Positions 13,664 to 25,800 of a stretch of DNA of 64,000 nucleotides are shown here, piece by piece (the stretch's first letter is position 1; each line of letters starts with the position of its first letter). Source of the DNA: Pithys albifrons albifrons (taxonomy: Eukaryota; Chordata; Aves; Passeriformes; Thamnophilidae); the NCBI RefSeq assembly GCF_047495875.1, contig NC_092465.1, positions 8,543,160 through 8,607,159 of the forward strand, written 5' to 3'. The position numbers and the translations under genes are program-made. The notes under the pieces are model-generated. The model searched no databases. It worked only from the letters and a program-made list of their open reading frames with translations, and had not been told where the DNA came from.

Positions 13664-14412
13664 TGTCCTAGTTCAGCAGGTAGGAGCAGTCTATCACTAT
13701 GGGGGGGGGGGGGGGGGGAGGGCGGCGGTGTGTGACCAAAGCTATGTATCCTACACCCTCTATTCATTGCCCATGAAATGGTAACAATGGACCATTTGCA
13801 GCACCTGCCCAGGGCACACTGGACTCCTCAGGCTGTGAGCTGGGTGTGAGATACCTGTGAGATAAGAGCTGTGATAACACCCCTCCGGGAAGTCGTTAGC
13901 ACCTCACACCCAGCCTGAGGAGGCATGTCTGCTAATGGGCCATCAATGATTCCAAATTACCCCATGACTCACAGAGTCAGATCACCTATTTTGTAACTCC
14001 CTGTCCTGGGGGAGGTACTGAGTGCTCCCCACCTGGACCTGAGGGTACATAATCTTGGAGTTTGAAGACCTTAGGGAACCACTTATAAAATCTGGAGAAG
14101 GGTCAGAACCTCAACAGGAGGAGGCCACCACTCTTCACCAGACTGCGACTATCATCTTCACCAGCAGGTTTTTTTGCTTCCTTTTGCTTTGGACTTGGGG
14201 AAACCAAGTGGGTCTCAGCACAGGAGCTAACAAGCACCATTGTGTTTGTGACCCAAGGTGCTGGGTTGTACTTCTAGGTTTTGTGGGTTGAGACCAATTT
14301 CTCTTTGTGCCATTGCATTTGTTGTGATATTGTTAATAAATTGTGTTCTGACTTGTGATCTCTTTTGTGTTGGGTTTGTTTTCTCCTGCCAATTTACATT
14401 TAAACCAGTACA
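13664..14412 (+). mobile_element. Solo LTR of an ERVL-like endogenous retrovirus, copy 1
   Basis: A 749-bp element begins TGTCCTAG and ends CCAGTACA, so it has the TG...CA ends of retroviral LTRs. A perfect 5-bp target-site duplication, AGAGT, flanks it at 13659-13663 and 14413-14417. It aligns along its whole length with the second copy at 20830-21581. The strand is set by a TATA-like TACATAA at 14046-14052, an AATAAA at 14335-14340 and the GT-rich sequence after it. A run of 18 G (13701-13718) replaces the TGTGTGGG stretch of the sister copy. No primer-binding site, gag, pol or env follows, and the 3' target duplication abuts the LTR end, so this is a recombined solo LTR. A 5-bp duplication is typical of class III (ERVL) elements. 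The family name is inferred, not looked up. Confidence 0.9.
14335..14340 (+). promoter_or_regulatory. LTR polyadenylation signal AATAAA
   Basis: A canonical hexamer lies 72 bp before the LTR end and is followed by a T/GT-rich stretch. It is the expected R/U5 polyadenylation signal of the LTR and could act on read-through transcripts. Confidence 0.6.
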
Positions 14413-15050
14413 AGAGTTCAGTCCTGCAGCAGCTACAGAGCTCGCAGGCAGAGGCTCTGAGTGCAGTGCACAGCCACGGGGGGAGCTTTGGAGAGGAGAA
14501 ATTCCTCCTCTCCTGGGGACAGTGATTGTAAACAAGGTGGGTAAATGTCCCTGTAGTTGCTGCAGTTATCTGCACCATTTAGAAGAGATGGTGTTATGGT
14601 CATACACGCAACATACAGCTGAGCAAACACCTGATGGACAGGAATCTGCACCTCCCCCCCAATCTCCACAACATCCCTTGGAAGAAACTTTGCAGACCAC
14701 AGCAGTGCTGATGATTTAGCAATGCATGGAGCCTTTTCTGACCCCTGGGCTGCTGAAACCTGTCTGGGGTGGGCACTGGAGGGGCCAGAGTAGAAGGTAA
14801 GTGGTTGCCCGGGGGTTTTCTACCTGGGCAATTTGGGCAGAGCACATTTACCTTCAGGCATCCTGAAGCTGGTACCAGTCCTGGATGTGCCAGAAGGGGT
14901 GAAGGCATGGCCACAGGAGTGCATGGCCCTGCTCACTACCCCATTGCTGCAGAAGGAGGCCTGAGCCTGGTCTGGAGCTGCCAAGTGGTGGGGCTGGGAA
15001 GTCAGCCTGAAGCCAGGCAGTGATTTAGAAGCAGGTATTTCATTACCCTC
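14413..15050. other. GC-richer non-repetitive patch beside the LTR
   Basis: This stretch is clearly more G+C-rich than its surroundings and includes a C-run at about 14653-14660. It has a 9-bp inverted repeat (GGAGAGGAG at 14490-14498, CTCCTCTCC at 14505-14513) with a 6-base loop. Several frames stay open by virtue of composition, including one running out of the LTR (14258-14719). None resembles a known protein. An AAG|GTAAGT donor-like site occurs at about 14793-14802. I see no CpG-island-grade CpG density and no gene. Confidence 0.45.
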
Positions 15051-18002
15051 TGGTCCCCAAAGACCCTCAATATTCAGGCTTTATGAATGTACCTCTTCTT
15101 TCCACTCAGAAATGGGGAAAGTAATTGTCACAGATACACACAGCCCAGGGAAGTAATTAACACCAGCCTTATTTTAATCAATGTTCTTAAGTAGCTTTCT
15201 TACTCAAAATCATGATGGCTATCTCCATATGCTAACTAAACATTGCTTCCATTTTTACAGAGTAATTATAAGTTCAGGAATTGTTACTAGAGCCTGTTTT
15301 CATAACTGTGTTTAGTTTATCTTGAATCAGTTGCTGCCTTGTGTCCTATGAATTTTGAATCACTCAGCTGTAAATACATGGGAGCAATAGTGCAATTGCA
15401 AAGTAAATTCACTGTGGTTATCCTTCTTGGCAATTAATTAAACTAAAAAATTTCCTAATATGGCTTCATATTTTATAAGTGTAATTTTTAGGAGTGGAAT
15501 TCAGTATCTATATTTTATTTAAGCTGTGATAACTTTCAGACAGTAGTTAACCTCCCAATTACCTGATTTAGTTAAAATTATAACCATCAAAAAGCATATG
15601 TTGTATAATTAGAGCCATTTTAGAGTTATTGCAAAGATAGGGTAATAAATTATCCTCCATATCTACTTAGAACAGTATAAGAAATAACATGATTAATTTT
15701 CAGGGAGTGAGATTTAGGTCAGGCTTTAAAAAGAACTTTGCAGTACTGAGCATAGTTAGCTATGTATTTATGAATAGCAAGAGATTCTTGAGAACAGGAA
15801 AGGTGATGTTTTAGTTGTATTTACATGGAAATTTTGGGAATGGAAATGTAGTGTTCCTGTTTAGTGAAAGATGTTTCCTAGAAATGCTATTTTAATTGAA
15901 AGTTTCAGGTGATCTTTTAGTAATTTTACCGCAGTGATGTGCAAAAAATATGGACACCTTTTACTATAGTTGTCATTGTGTTTACTCAGGACCATCCTAC
16001 TGACACGAAAAGCTCCAGAGTGAGGGCAATGGAACAATCAGGCAGTGACCAAAATATTTACATATTACTAATAAAGACACTCATACATCCAGAGCATTGC
16101 TTTACAGGTTGCTTATTGCTTATTTTTCCAGGCAGTATTTTTCACAAGAAATAGATTGTCCTATCATTTCTTTACTCTTAAATAGCTGTTGTTGCAGTGT
16201 TAAGGATGTAATTGTAGAAGAGAAGCAGCAGAAGGAAAAAAAAAAGGAAGATGAATTTCCACCTAGATAAATTGTTATTCTTTGGCAGTTTTCTGAAAGA
16301 TCTTCAGGTTTTGCATTATGTAAGTAATTAAGAGAAACACCAGGACTTGATAAACTTTCTTTTGTTTGTGGCTGGCAGTGTATCTATTCACTGCAGTTAC
16401 CAATATGTGCCAAAACTGCTTGCAATAAATAGTTGCCTTGACATAAGACAAAAAGTAAGAATAGGACTGTATTAGTATGGAAGTGTTTTCCATTTATTCA
16501 TTTTACGCTTTCTGAGATTTGTGTCTCTAGAGATTCTTTTGTGTTTAGGGAAGGAGAAACTCAGATACTTAAAAGATATGCAAATTCTTTATGAAGTGGA
16601 CTCAAACCACCAAATGGCTTCTGAATTGTCTTGTAGACCATTTGAAGACTGCAAGTATGGAATTATACTGCATCTATTATAGAAAGACATGTAGACTTCA
16701 AAAAAGCTTGTATTATTTTAAAATAAATAAATAAGGAATTAAAAATACCTTCTCTATATTTATGATTAAGTCTAGAATCTCCCAGCACTTGTGGTGTACC
16801 AGCAGATTAATCAAGACAGCTATAAATACACAGAGTTATTTAAAGGTTGATAGTGAGGTGTTTCCATATTGCTGCCAAACTACAGGGGTAATGAAAAGAA
16901 ATACTATGAGCTTTTATAATTACAAGTAGAGAATAGCTGGATATTTTAAAATAATAATAATTTTAATCCAAGGTGAAAAAAGCAAACCCTACAGAAGTGT
17001 ATTTTTCCCTTAGCTGACATTTACCATAGGAACACATTTTCAGTGTAATTAGGACTCTTGAATTTGAAAGGTGTCATTTCATTTGTTATGAGTGTGAGAA
17101 GGCCGAGAAGCAAATTCACTCCTTGATATAGTTGATAGAAAAATACAATCATTAAAACAACCCCACCTAAATTAGACTGAATAAATGCCTTCTTTGAGGC
17201 CCAACAGGATCCACTTATGTCCAAAGATACCAAGCAGCATCTCATTGCACAAGTTTTGGATTCAGTGCAGAGAAGAACATTGAGATCTGGCCCACTGCAT
17301 TATTTCTCCTGGATTTGTAACTTATTTTGCTGTGTTTCAGTGCTCCAAGTCCTGTTTAACCTCATTGCACTTAAATTCCTTTTGATCCTGAAAGAGCCTC
17401 AGCTACAAAGAAAGCAAAATAATGTTGTTAGGGAACATTCAGGTTTGTAACAAGGTGGGTGTAATTGCATTACCTGAATGATATGAAAGAAAACTGCTCA
17501 AAGTAATATAGGTTGCATTAGAGGAAACATTTCCCATGACCAATTTGTCTGTATATTTTATTACAGGTTTTTTTGGTTTGTTTTGTTTTTTCAATTGTGA
17601 GTGCACAGGCAGGAACATGAGAGGCCAAGAAAGTAGAGCTATTTGTTTGATTTTCCATGCAAGAAGTGAAGATGTCCCTCAGTCCTACGTGAGCCACCCA
17701 GGAAACCACAGGGGGCATGTGAGCAGTCCCAGCTGCCTCACTGGTGGCAGCAGGGACAGTATTTAAGCAGTGTGTGCCATCCTGGCACTCTCCTGCCAAA
17801 CACTTCTCCTTTCAGATGAGACTGTGCTTCTCTATGGATGTATCACCCCTGCCACTGTTTCTTTATCATTTCATGTTGGGGAATAAAAATAGAGAAAAAT
17901 AATGGCTGATGATGATACATCTTTGTGAGGCTTGTACAAGCACAGCCAGCAGAAGTGTATTCTGCTCTGCTCAGAGTGGGAGAAATGGTGTGGATGAACT
18001 AG
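15051..18002. other. AT-rich non-coding DNA, possible conserved element at 15.2-15.7 kb
   Basis: I recognise no gene. The part at about 15180-15700 is AT-rich, free of simple repeats and contains homeodomain-type TAATTA/AATTAATTA cores. That texture is common in vertebrate conserved non-coding elements, but it is only suggestive. A T/G-rich (TTTTG)n-like tract lies at 17566-17592. Confidence 0.4.
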
Positions 18003-18144
18003 AGTTCAAGGTCAGAATGGATGGGGCTGTGAGCAATCTGATGTAGTGCAAGGTGTCCCTGTCAATGACAGGGGTGTTGGAACAAGATAGCCTTTGAAGA
18101 TCCCTTCCAACCCAAACTGCTCTATGATTCTGTGATTCCATGAG
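18003..18144 (+). mobile_element. CR1 LINE, 5'-truncated 3' end
   Basis: The segment carries the conserved CR1 tail in order: GTTCAAGGTCAG, GGATGGGGCTGTGAGCAA, AAGGTGTCCCTG, a GATCCCTTCCAACCCAAAC block, then the terminal 8-mer series TATGATTC/TGTGATTC at 18123-18138. CR1 is the dominant avian non-LTR retrotransposon; it lacks a poly-A tail and ends in these 8-bp repeats. Only about 140 bp remain, which is typical of 5' truncation during target-primed reverse transcription. It has no coding capacity. Confidence 0.93.
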
Positions 18145-20824
18145 TGGAGCTCAGAGGAAGAGCACAGCTATGCCCCACTGTGTCCCAATGCTTACACTTC
18201 CCACAGTGACATTGTCTTACCAATCTCTTGTCAGGTTTTAACAATGCTCTCCTGTTTTGTCCCTTTCTAAAGGCAAATTTATGGGTTTTTTTCCTTGTTT
18301 GAATTATCTGATTTTGTCCTTTTCTCCTTTCCTGTCTGTCTTGCTCAGCTCAGAGCAGCACAACTCTGTCAACAGATTCTTTTTCCCTGAAGCTCTTCAA
18401 GAGCTACTTTTTCCCTAAATGAAACTTCACTAAATCTGAAAAACTGCTACAGAGTGTTTCTGTTTATGAACTGACATTTGTGGCCCAGAAAATACTTCAC
18501 TGCAAAATCTCCACCCGCCAATAGATACAATAGTCCTTTATATTTTGTTTTCAAGCTCCGATCCCCCTTCCAGGCCTTTGTCTGAGGAGACTGGGGGAGA
18601 AAAAGAGAAATGACAAAGTTATCTTTGTTATTTATATTTTTGCTAGCAGAAAAAAATCTAACAAAGGCAAAAGAAACCCTGCTGAGGCCATTTTAACAGC
18701 CGTGTGTCATTGCAGGGCAATATATCCCTAGCTGGTATAAATAAAGGAGAAAAATGTGAACCAATCAGCATGGCATGAGTCCAGTTTATAACAATATAAC
18801 TTCTGCAGCATTAATGACAATTATTTCCAGCAATGTTCATTTGTGAGAAGTCATCCCATGCAAGGCTGGTCTTTTACAACACTGAGCCAAACAACCAGAA
18901 GGCTTGTCACAGTTATATTGCAGGGGCTTTAAAGTCAGGGTTTGCTGTCTTGCTTCAAAAACTGCATAGTGTGAAAAGTAAACCTTGGACTTCACCTGCA
19001 GCAAACCACCTTCCTTGAGGTGAGCTGAGTAACTGTAAAATTATGAGGATAATCTCACTTGACATGCAAATTGTGCAGCCTAACTAGGGAAAAAGCTAGT
19101 TAGTCACTTACTCTTGGAAAATGAAATTTGGGCTGCTGTAGCTGGAGCTTTCCAGGAGAAAAATTTCTCAAAATGGTTAATATCTCTGGCAGAAAATTAT
19201 ACCAGTAATATGTGTAGAACACAAAGGAAGCTTGGAGTAATGTAATTCTGAATATTTTTTTCATAAAAGGGAAGGGTAGATTATGCTATCTAGTTAAGCC
19301 TTTACATATTCTAAAGTGAAGCAGTATATTCAAATTCTAAACTCTGCTTAAAAAGGAATAAATTTGTATCTGCACATTTACAGGCCCTCAAGGTAATGGT
19401 TAAAATGAAAAAGTGACATTTTGGAATGGGGTGAAATTTTAAAATCGCAGCAAAAAGATTCTGAGTTCTTAAAATTGCATTTTGCCCTGAAAAGACTTTC
19501 AATATTGCTGGAAGCCCACAGGAAAGGCATTGGAGGTTCCTTTTTTCTTTTCCTTTTTTCAAAGAACAGACTTTGCTAATCCTAAACTTTATACTCTGAT
19601 AGAAGGGTTTAGAGGAAATTGCAGAAATTATATTGTGGTAAATAACCTGGCTAGTTCAAAATTAATTCTCCTGAAAGTGTATCTAGGTCTACTTCAACAC
19701 TATTTGGAGCGGGGCTTCTCCTGAATCCAGACAGGTGACCTGGACCTTAGGGGTTTTTATATGCTTTTTGAATCAACGAAAGGACTATTGCATCAGACAT
19801 GTAAGGCTGAAGGCCAGGTGTCTGTGGAATACTACAAATATTACTGTAGTTAATCAGCTACAGTACATATTTGACAAAGAGCAGGTAGGTACTCTTTGCC
19901 AATTATTTAACACCATTAACAAATGATGAGATAATAGGGCTGTATCACCTTCTTCCAGGTTATTGGTTTTTGCTTAATAATTAATTATAGAAATGCAAAT
20001 TCAAAAGAGGATGTACAGTGTATAATCATGTCTCACACTTAAGAAACATAAAATTAAAACTGAGCAATTCCATGTGCTCAGGAGAGTTGTTTGTCATTGA
20101 TGTGCTGGTTGAAGGGAAGCTTTCCCATTGCCCACAAACCAGGTAACCAGGAATTTTGACTGGTGTGAAAGAAGACTGTCCCCTTGCTCAGTTTCATTTA
20201 CTAGATGGATTTTCTTTTTTTTTCTTTTTGTGCTATACATTAAATGCAGAGGGAAAAAAAGAATGTGCTGCTGTGAATCAGGCACTGCCTCACTGAGAGC
20301 TACCAGAAAGGCTGGTGTACTGTGGTTTTAAACTCATTGAAAAATATAAAGGTAAAAAAAAAATCTTTTAATTATTTTTTTTGCTGTGCACTTCTCATTT
20401 CCCTAAATCCAGTGGCAGATGTGCAAATTAATATTGGATCAAAGCCTAAACAACTGTTTAATTTTTAAGCTTTATCTATTCTTTCCTTGAGTGTTTTTTT
20501 TTTCCCCATTAAGCATTTTAGTTGAAGCAGCTGTTACCAGGTACAGTAGTAATTATTTGGGATAGAACATATTTGATGTGGATTTTGAAGACAGTCATGT
20601 CTGGGCGGCACAAAGGATCATGTGGTTCCTTGGTGGAAGGGGAAGCAACAGGCTCTCATGTGGTTTTGTGCAGCCCAGCGGGTCACACCTGGGCTCTGAA
20701 CAGCCACACTACTGAGGTGTTTCTGAAGATCTGGAGATGGGAATTCACTCACCATGGGCTACAGGGGAGAGGGAGAGCTCCTCTGTGGCTTCTTTACCAT
20801 GTCACTGGGGAGCAACAGCTGTGC
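18145..20824. other. Unique non-coding DNA
   Basis: I recognise no gene. At 18640-18840 a block contains GGTATAAATAAAGG (about 18734-18747), then AACCAATCAG about 10 bp downstream, and AT-rich sequence. It resembles a conserved non-coding element more than a promoter. The part at 20600-20824 is GC-richer and may be a fragment of another interspersed repeat into which the second LTR inserted. I cannot name it. Confidence 0.45.
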
Positions 20825-21193
20825 TCTGGTGTCCTAGTTCAGCAGGTGGGACCAGTTTATCACTGTGTGTGGGTGACCAAAAGAAGCTATGTATGCTACA
20901 TCCTCTATTCATTTCCCATGAACTGTTAACAATGGACCATTTGCAGCAGCTGCCCAGGGCACACCCAACCCCTCAGGCTGTGAGCTGGGTGTGAAAGACA
21001 CCTGTGAGATAAGGGCTGTGATAACTCCCTTCCAGCAAGTCATTAACACCTCCACACCCATCCTGAGGTATCATGTCTGCGAATAGGTGATCAATGATTC
21101 CAAATACCCTATGACTCACAGAGTGAGATTATTCATTGTGTAACTCCTCGCCCTGAGGGAGGTACTGGGCAGTCCCACCTGGACCTGAGGGGA

Positions 21194-21198
21194 TATAA
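21194..21198 (+). promoter_or_regulatory. LTR TATA box
   Basis: TATAA lies about 310 bp upstream of the ATTAAA signal, within the U3 part of the second LTR. The first copy has the decayed TACATAA at the equivalent place. Position and sequence fit an LTR core promoter. Present activity is unknown. Confidence 0.5.
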
Positions 21199-21504
21199 CC
21201 TTGGGGGTTTGGGGACTTGGGAAACAACTCGGATCCAGAGGAAGACCAGAACCTAGACAGGAGCAGACCACCACTTTCAACCAGACTGCGACAACTATTC
21301 TTCACCAGACTGCAACTGTCAGCTACGCCAGCCAGCAGGTTTGTCACTTCCTTTTACTTTGGACTTGGAGGAACCACGTGGGGTTCAGCACAGGGGCTAA
21401 CAAACCCCTTTGTGTTTGTGCACTAGGATGCTGGGTCATACTTCGGGGTTTTGTGGGTTAAAATTAATTTATCTTTGTGCCATTGCATTTATTGTAATAT
21501 TGCT

Positions 21505-21510
21505 ATTAAA
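21505..21510 (+). promoter_or_regulatory. LTR polyadenylation signal ATTAAA
   Basis: The common ATTAAA variant occupies the position of AATAAA in the sister LTR, followed by T-rich sequence before the LTR end. Confidence 0.5.
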
Positions 21511-22706
21511 TTGTAACTCTGACTTCCAATCTTTTTAGTGTAGGGTCATTTCTCCTGCTGGTTTACCTTTAAACCAGCACATCTGGGTACAACAAATAAG
21601 GACCTGTGGGATCTGTCTGTTACTCTGTCTGTTAGGAAGGATGATGCCTGTGATTTCATTGCACTCTATAACTCTAACATCCACCCGGTGTTATATCCTA
21701 CCTTTTAAAAACCCAGCCTTTCCGAGTGAGAGCTGTATTTGCATGAACAGCACTTGGCACAACAGAGTTTATCCTGACCCACCACTGGCAGCTGCCACTC
21801 TGTCACAGTGATAAAGATATTACTGTTCTGTAAGACATAACATAAAAAAAAAAAGACATAAGTCGTTTCAATTGCTCAACTGCTCCATATATCCTGGCAG
21901 AGCTGTGCAGGAGTCTGTGTGCAGATATCTACACAAGTTACAGCAGTTCTAGTTTTAGACAAGCAGAGCCTAAAGAGTTGAGTGTGAGATTGAAAAACTG
22001 GTTTTTAAAGCTTAAAAGTAATTGGCCAGATTTTTCTGCTGGTGCAATTTGATCCAGCTCTACCAAAATTATATCATCTTCAGCCCACAAATGAAGCATA
22101 TTCCCCTGAAACATTAGTATAAAAATCTCAATGAAACATTAAGATATTGAAAAAAATGATTTAACATAAGGGAAAATGTATGGAGTTAAAAAATTGAGGA
22201 ATTGTCATAGAGTATTGTATTTGCACCTTCAACTACAAACAACCAGCTTATTAATAGAAATAGTCTTTGTGGAGAAAGGATATCTTAACATTTCCACCTG
22301 GCTTATGTGACCAGTCATTAGTAAATGTGTGTCATCTTCATCTATAAGTTTTGCTTTTACATTTGGCTTTTCTGGAGAGCAGAATCTCCTGCAACCTCTC
22401 AGATTGAATTGCAAAGCATGGCAGCACAGTCATGTTGACTGGAATGACCTCTGCTTTGAAAGGGAAGGAGGTAATTGGGTTTCCAAATTCAATGCTGCAT
22501 CTGACATCAATCAGCTGTCAAATTTCATTAACTCTCACATCCTGGGTTCCAAGAAGATTGACTGTACATGTCTTTATGGTTGGGAAAGCACTGAAACTCT
22601 GACAAGCCTTGATAACTGAAGTTGCTTGAGAGAAAGTCTTTAATAAATGCTGGCTCACTTTTGTGTATGGCCCAGAATTCATCAAACAAAGGATAAGTTA
22701 TAATGA

Positions 22707-22845
22707 TGTATATACATAAAAATAAATATATATGTGTATATAAGTATATATGGAGAGCTATTTAGCATGCTTTAGATAGTTTATAAATATATATTATATA
22801 CACACATGTGCGTACATAAATATAGGTCTATATATCTACTTTTTA
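22707..22845. repeat. AT-rich low-complexity tract
   Basis: Alternating TA, TATG and CATA runs make an irregular low-complexity segment. It is not a clean tandem array. Confidence 0.65.
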
Positions 22846-25800
22846 AAAAAATCCAATCCAAAGACATTAAAAGTTCCTCTGAAAGGGAAGTCTGCTATAA
22901 CCTGCCAGAGTGGATCCATGACAGATTGCGTCATGGAGCAACAATTTTCTAGTGTTCCTGCTTCAGGACACAGAGGGAGTCAGAGGCAGAGATGTGTTAT
23001 AAACATGCTAAAAATGCTCCTGATTTAAAAGCATACATTGCAGGTGGGTAAAGATGCACAAAGGTTGCTGTATTTCTAAAGAGGAAAATTTTCCACTTTT
23101 AACTCTTGAACCAGTGTTAAGGGAACTGATTGGAGCATATGCATAAATTACTCCAATGTGGAAGCATTTCCTACTTTTTATATTGGTTTTTTTTTTACAC
23201 ACAGTGGCTTAAAATAACCTCCTTGACATATTTTACACTGGGGTCAGCAAACTGCCTTGAGTAGATTTGTCCATAATGAAAAGAGCAGTAATGGTGACTC
23301 TAATGTGGCACTTGCTGTGGTGCCTTTCTGAGCTGTGCTGAACACTGACACACATCTCTCACTATGAAGTGGGTTGCTAGATCTTCTCATGTGCTCCCGG
23401 TTTGAGGATGACCTCTGCTCATAATGTTAATATAGTAAGATCTTCTACAAATAGGGAAACCTTCCTCAATTTTATTATTGCTACCTCTTTCAATGTAATT
23501 CCTACTTCCATGATAGATGCAAGACTTTTTGCATGTTGCATACAGTGAAATATATTTTCTAGACACACAGCTTCCTTCCACTGAAATTCCTTGAACAAGA
23601 TAGCTTGGTCAGGAATAAAAATAATTCAGGATGTAGGAACAAGAATGCTAATTCCAGAATCTGGATTGGTTACCTTTTTTCCAACAATGAAAATAATCTG
23701 CTCTCAGGGACCTGAAGATTTCACTGTTTTTTGAAACAGGTAATCAGAACAAAAATTTAGTAAATAGTAAATATTATCAAAGAAAAGAAATAACAGGATG
23801 TTTTCAGGTTCCTACTGCTTCAGTGCTGCTATCCAAACACAGACAGCTCTGTTCTTGGAAGAGTGCTGGGCTCCAGAAAGAGGTACTTATGCTGGACACC
23901 TTGTGTCCTCAAAGGGCTGCTAAAGTTCTGGGTGGGGAAATCAGGTGAGAAGAAAATGTGGTTTTTATCATCCTAAACCAAGAACTACTAATTAAGGAAC
24001 CTTAGGCCCTTTTCAGTATCCTTGCAAAACTTGGTGGGAATCTAAAACTTGAAGTGGACTTGGTAGCCTACCAGAATTCCCATTGGAAGGAAATGAAACA
24101 AATCCCAGCTTTGTCTGATGTGATAGATCACTACATCACCAGATCATTTGTGAACATATGACTTCCTATATTTTTTATTATCATATTATCATATTCTTAT
24201 CTACAGAGTTAACTTGATATTATACCAACTGCAGCTGTTGCTTGTTCATTCTCCTTCACCTCCCTGTACATCCCACAGGAATCTAAAGTTGAATGTCCTG
24301 TTACAGACCTACTGCACGTAAGTAGTTGGTTGGAACAGTAGAGTTGTAATTTTCATAATCTCCATTTGCATCACCAAAAATCTTAGAAACTCAAGTAGTA
24401 TACATTGTATATCCAGTTGTTTATGTGTCAGCAGCCCAGAACTCATTTTAGATTATATTTATTTATGTTTATTTACATGAAGGAGTGCATTTTCCCCCTC
24501 CTGTCATTCATTCGTCACCAAAAGTTGTGATTCTATTTTTAATTCCTTGGTTGTTACTTCTAGAAATATTTTGAAGACTCATGTGAGCCAGAGTACATTT
24601 GAAAAAATCAATCCTGTTAAAAACATTGCAAGTAGCATTTTTCTAGTAATTGCTGTACTGCATTACCTTTCTCCTTCAGCCTTTTAAATGCCAAGATCAT
24701 CTTACAAGAAAAAAGACCTCATAACTGTAAAAAAGTACGTTTGTAATTAAGACACTCATTATGAATTCCATACACATTGTTTGTTTGCAATGATTTTGTT
24801 TTTCCACTTGTTCCTCAGGCAGTAACAGGAAATTTATGTGCTTATGACACTGTTGCAATTCTAACTTTGAATGAGACTCATACAATATATTGCATTATAA
24901 ATACTGACTTACATTAAGTCCCATGCGTGCCTCTCATGTACAAATGAAAGAGACAATATGGTCATTATTCAACTTAATTTGTAATATTTATTACCCTTGG
25001 TAGATGTGAATGTATTCACAATAAATGGCCAGAGATGCATTGTGTTAGGAAAAACTTGCAAAGAGTAAATAACATCCTTCTCCTTCTCTCTATGAAGCCT
25101 TTTTCTACAGTGCCACTATCATGTCCTGTATCTAAATTTAATTTATGCTAAGCTGAAGGAGCTCTTGCTCATGCTATAGTGTGAAACAAGGGAAACATTT
25201 GCGTAAATGCAGTTAAAAAAAGGCAACTCTATGACTTGCCCTGGTGACATTCAGAGAAAAATGCCGATAAGCACCATCTGTATTGTAAACACGACATGAT
25301 CTTGGGTGGTGTAAATGCTGACTTGTCCCTACAATAAGGAAGAAGTAACAGAGTTTATTATCACTCACAGGCAGGTGGTCTGTCTGTGCTGTTCACTGGT
25401 ACACAGAAAAAAGTGTAAGCATGACCATAACATCAGTCTTTCAGGTCCTTTCTCACCATGAACTGGAAACCACAGGAAAAGCAGGAGTAGCAGTACAGTG
25501 AGTTACACGCTCCCAAAATAAGCAACTTTCTCATGTTTTCATGTTATTGAAAGCTGTGTACTCACAGTGGTCAGAGGTAAAACACTATTTTTAGACTGAA
25601 AATGTCAGATGATTAGATTATATGTAAAATTATATATTCAAAATTCAAAATCCATAGACTAGTATGTCTATATTAAGCTTCCCAATAAATGTCAAGGAAA
25701 TATTTTTTTTTCATTTTAAAGCTGAAAATGGAGTGATAAAGTGACTCACCTGAGGTCTCATGTGAAGTCTGCATTCCTGACCAACCTGGATGCACCACTG

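Larger units (their letters stand above)
20830..21581 (+). mobile_element. Solo LTR of an ERVL-like endogenous retrovirus, copy 2
   Basis: A 752-bp element begins TGTCCTAG and ends CCAGCACA. It is flanked by a perfect 5-bp target duplication TCTGG (20825-20829 and 21582-21586). It matches copy 1 end to end in the same orientation with scattered substitutions and small indels. It keeps a better TATA motif (GATATAA, TATAA core at 21194-21198) and an ATTAAA polyadenylation variant at 21505-21510. A short internal duplication repeats CCAGACTGC at about 21281 and 21305, seen once in copy 1. Apparent open frames inside it (for example one reaching 20929 from upstream, and 21201-21461) are LTR sequence, not genes. 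No internal retroviral region adjoins it. Confidence 0.92.

Noticed and set aside
14258..14719. 153-codon plus-strand open frame as a gene
   Set aside because: Its first third is LTR sequence and the rest lies in the GC-richer patch where stops are rare in several frames. No motif is recognised.
20522..20929. 135-codon plus-strand open frame as a gene
   Set aside because: It runs into the LTR beginning at 20830, so the 3' part is repeat sequence. No motif in the 5' part.
13664..21581. A full-length endogenous provirus bounded by the two LTRs
   Set aside because: Each LTR has its own matching 5-bp target duplication on both sides, there is no primer-binding site after the first LTR, and the interval has no retroviral reading frames.
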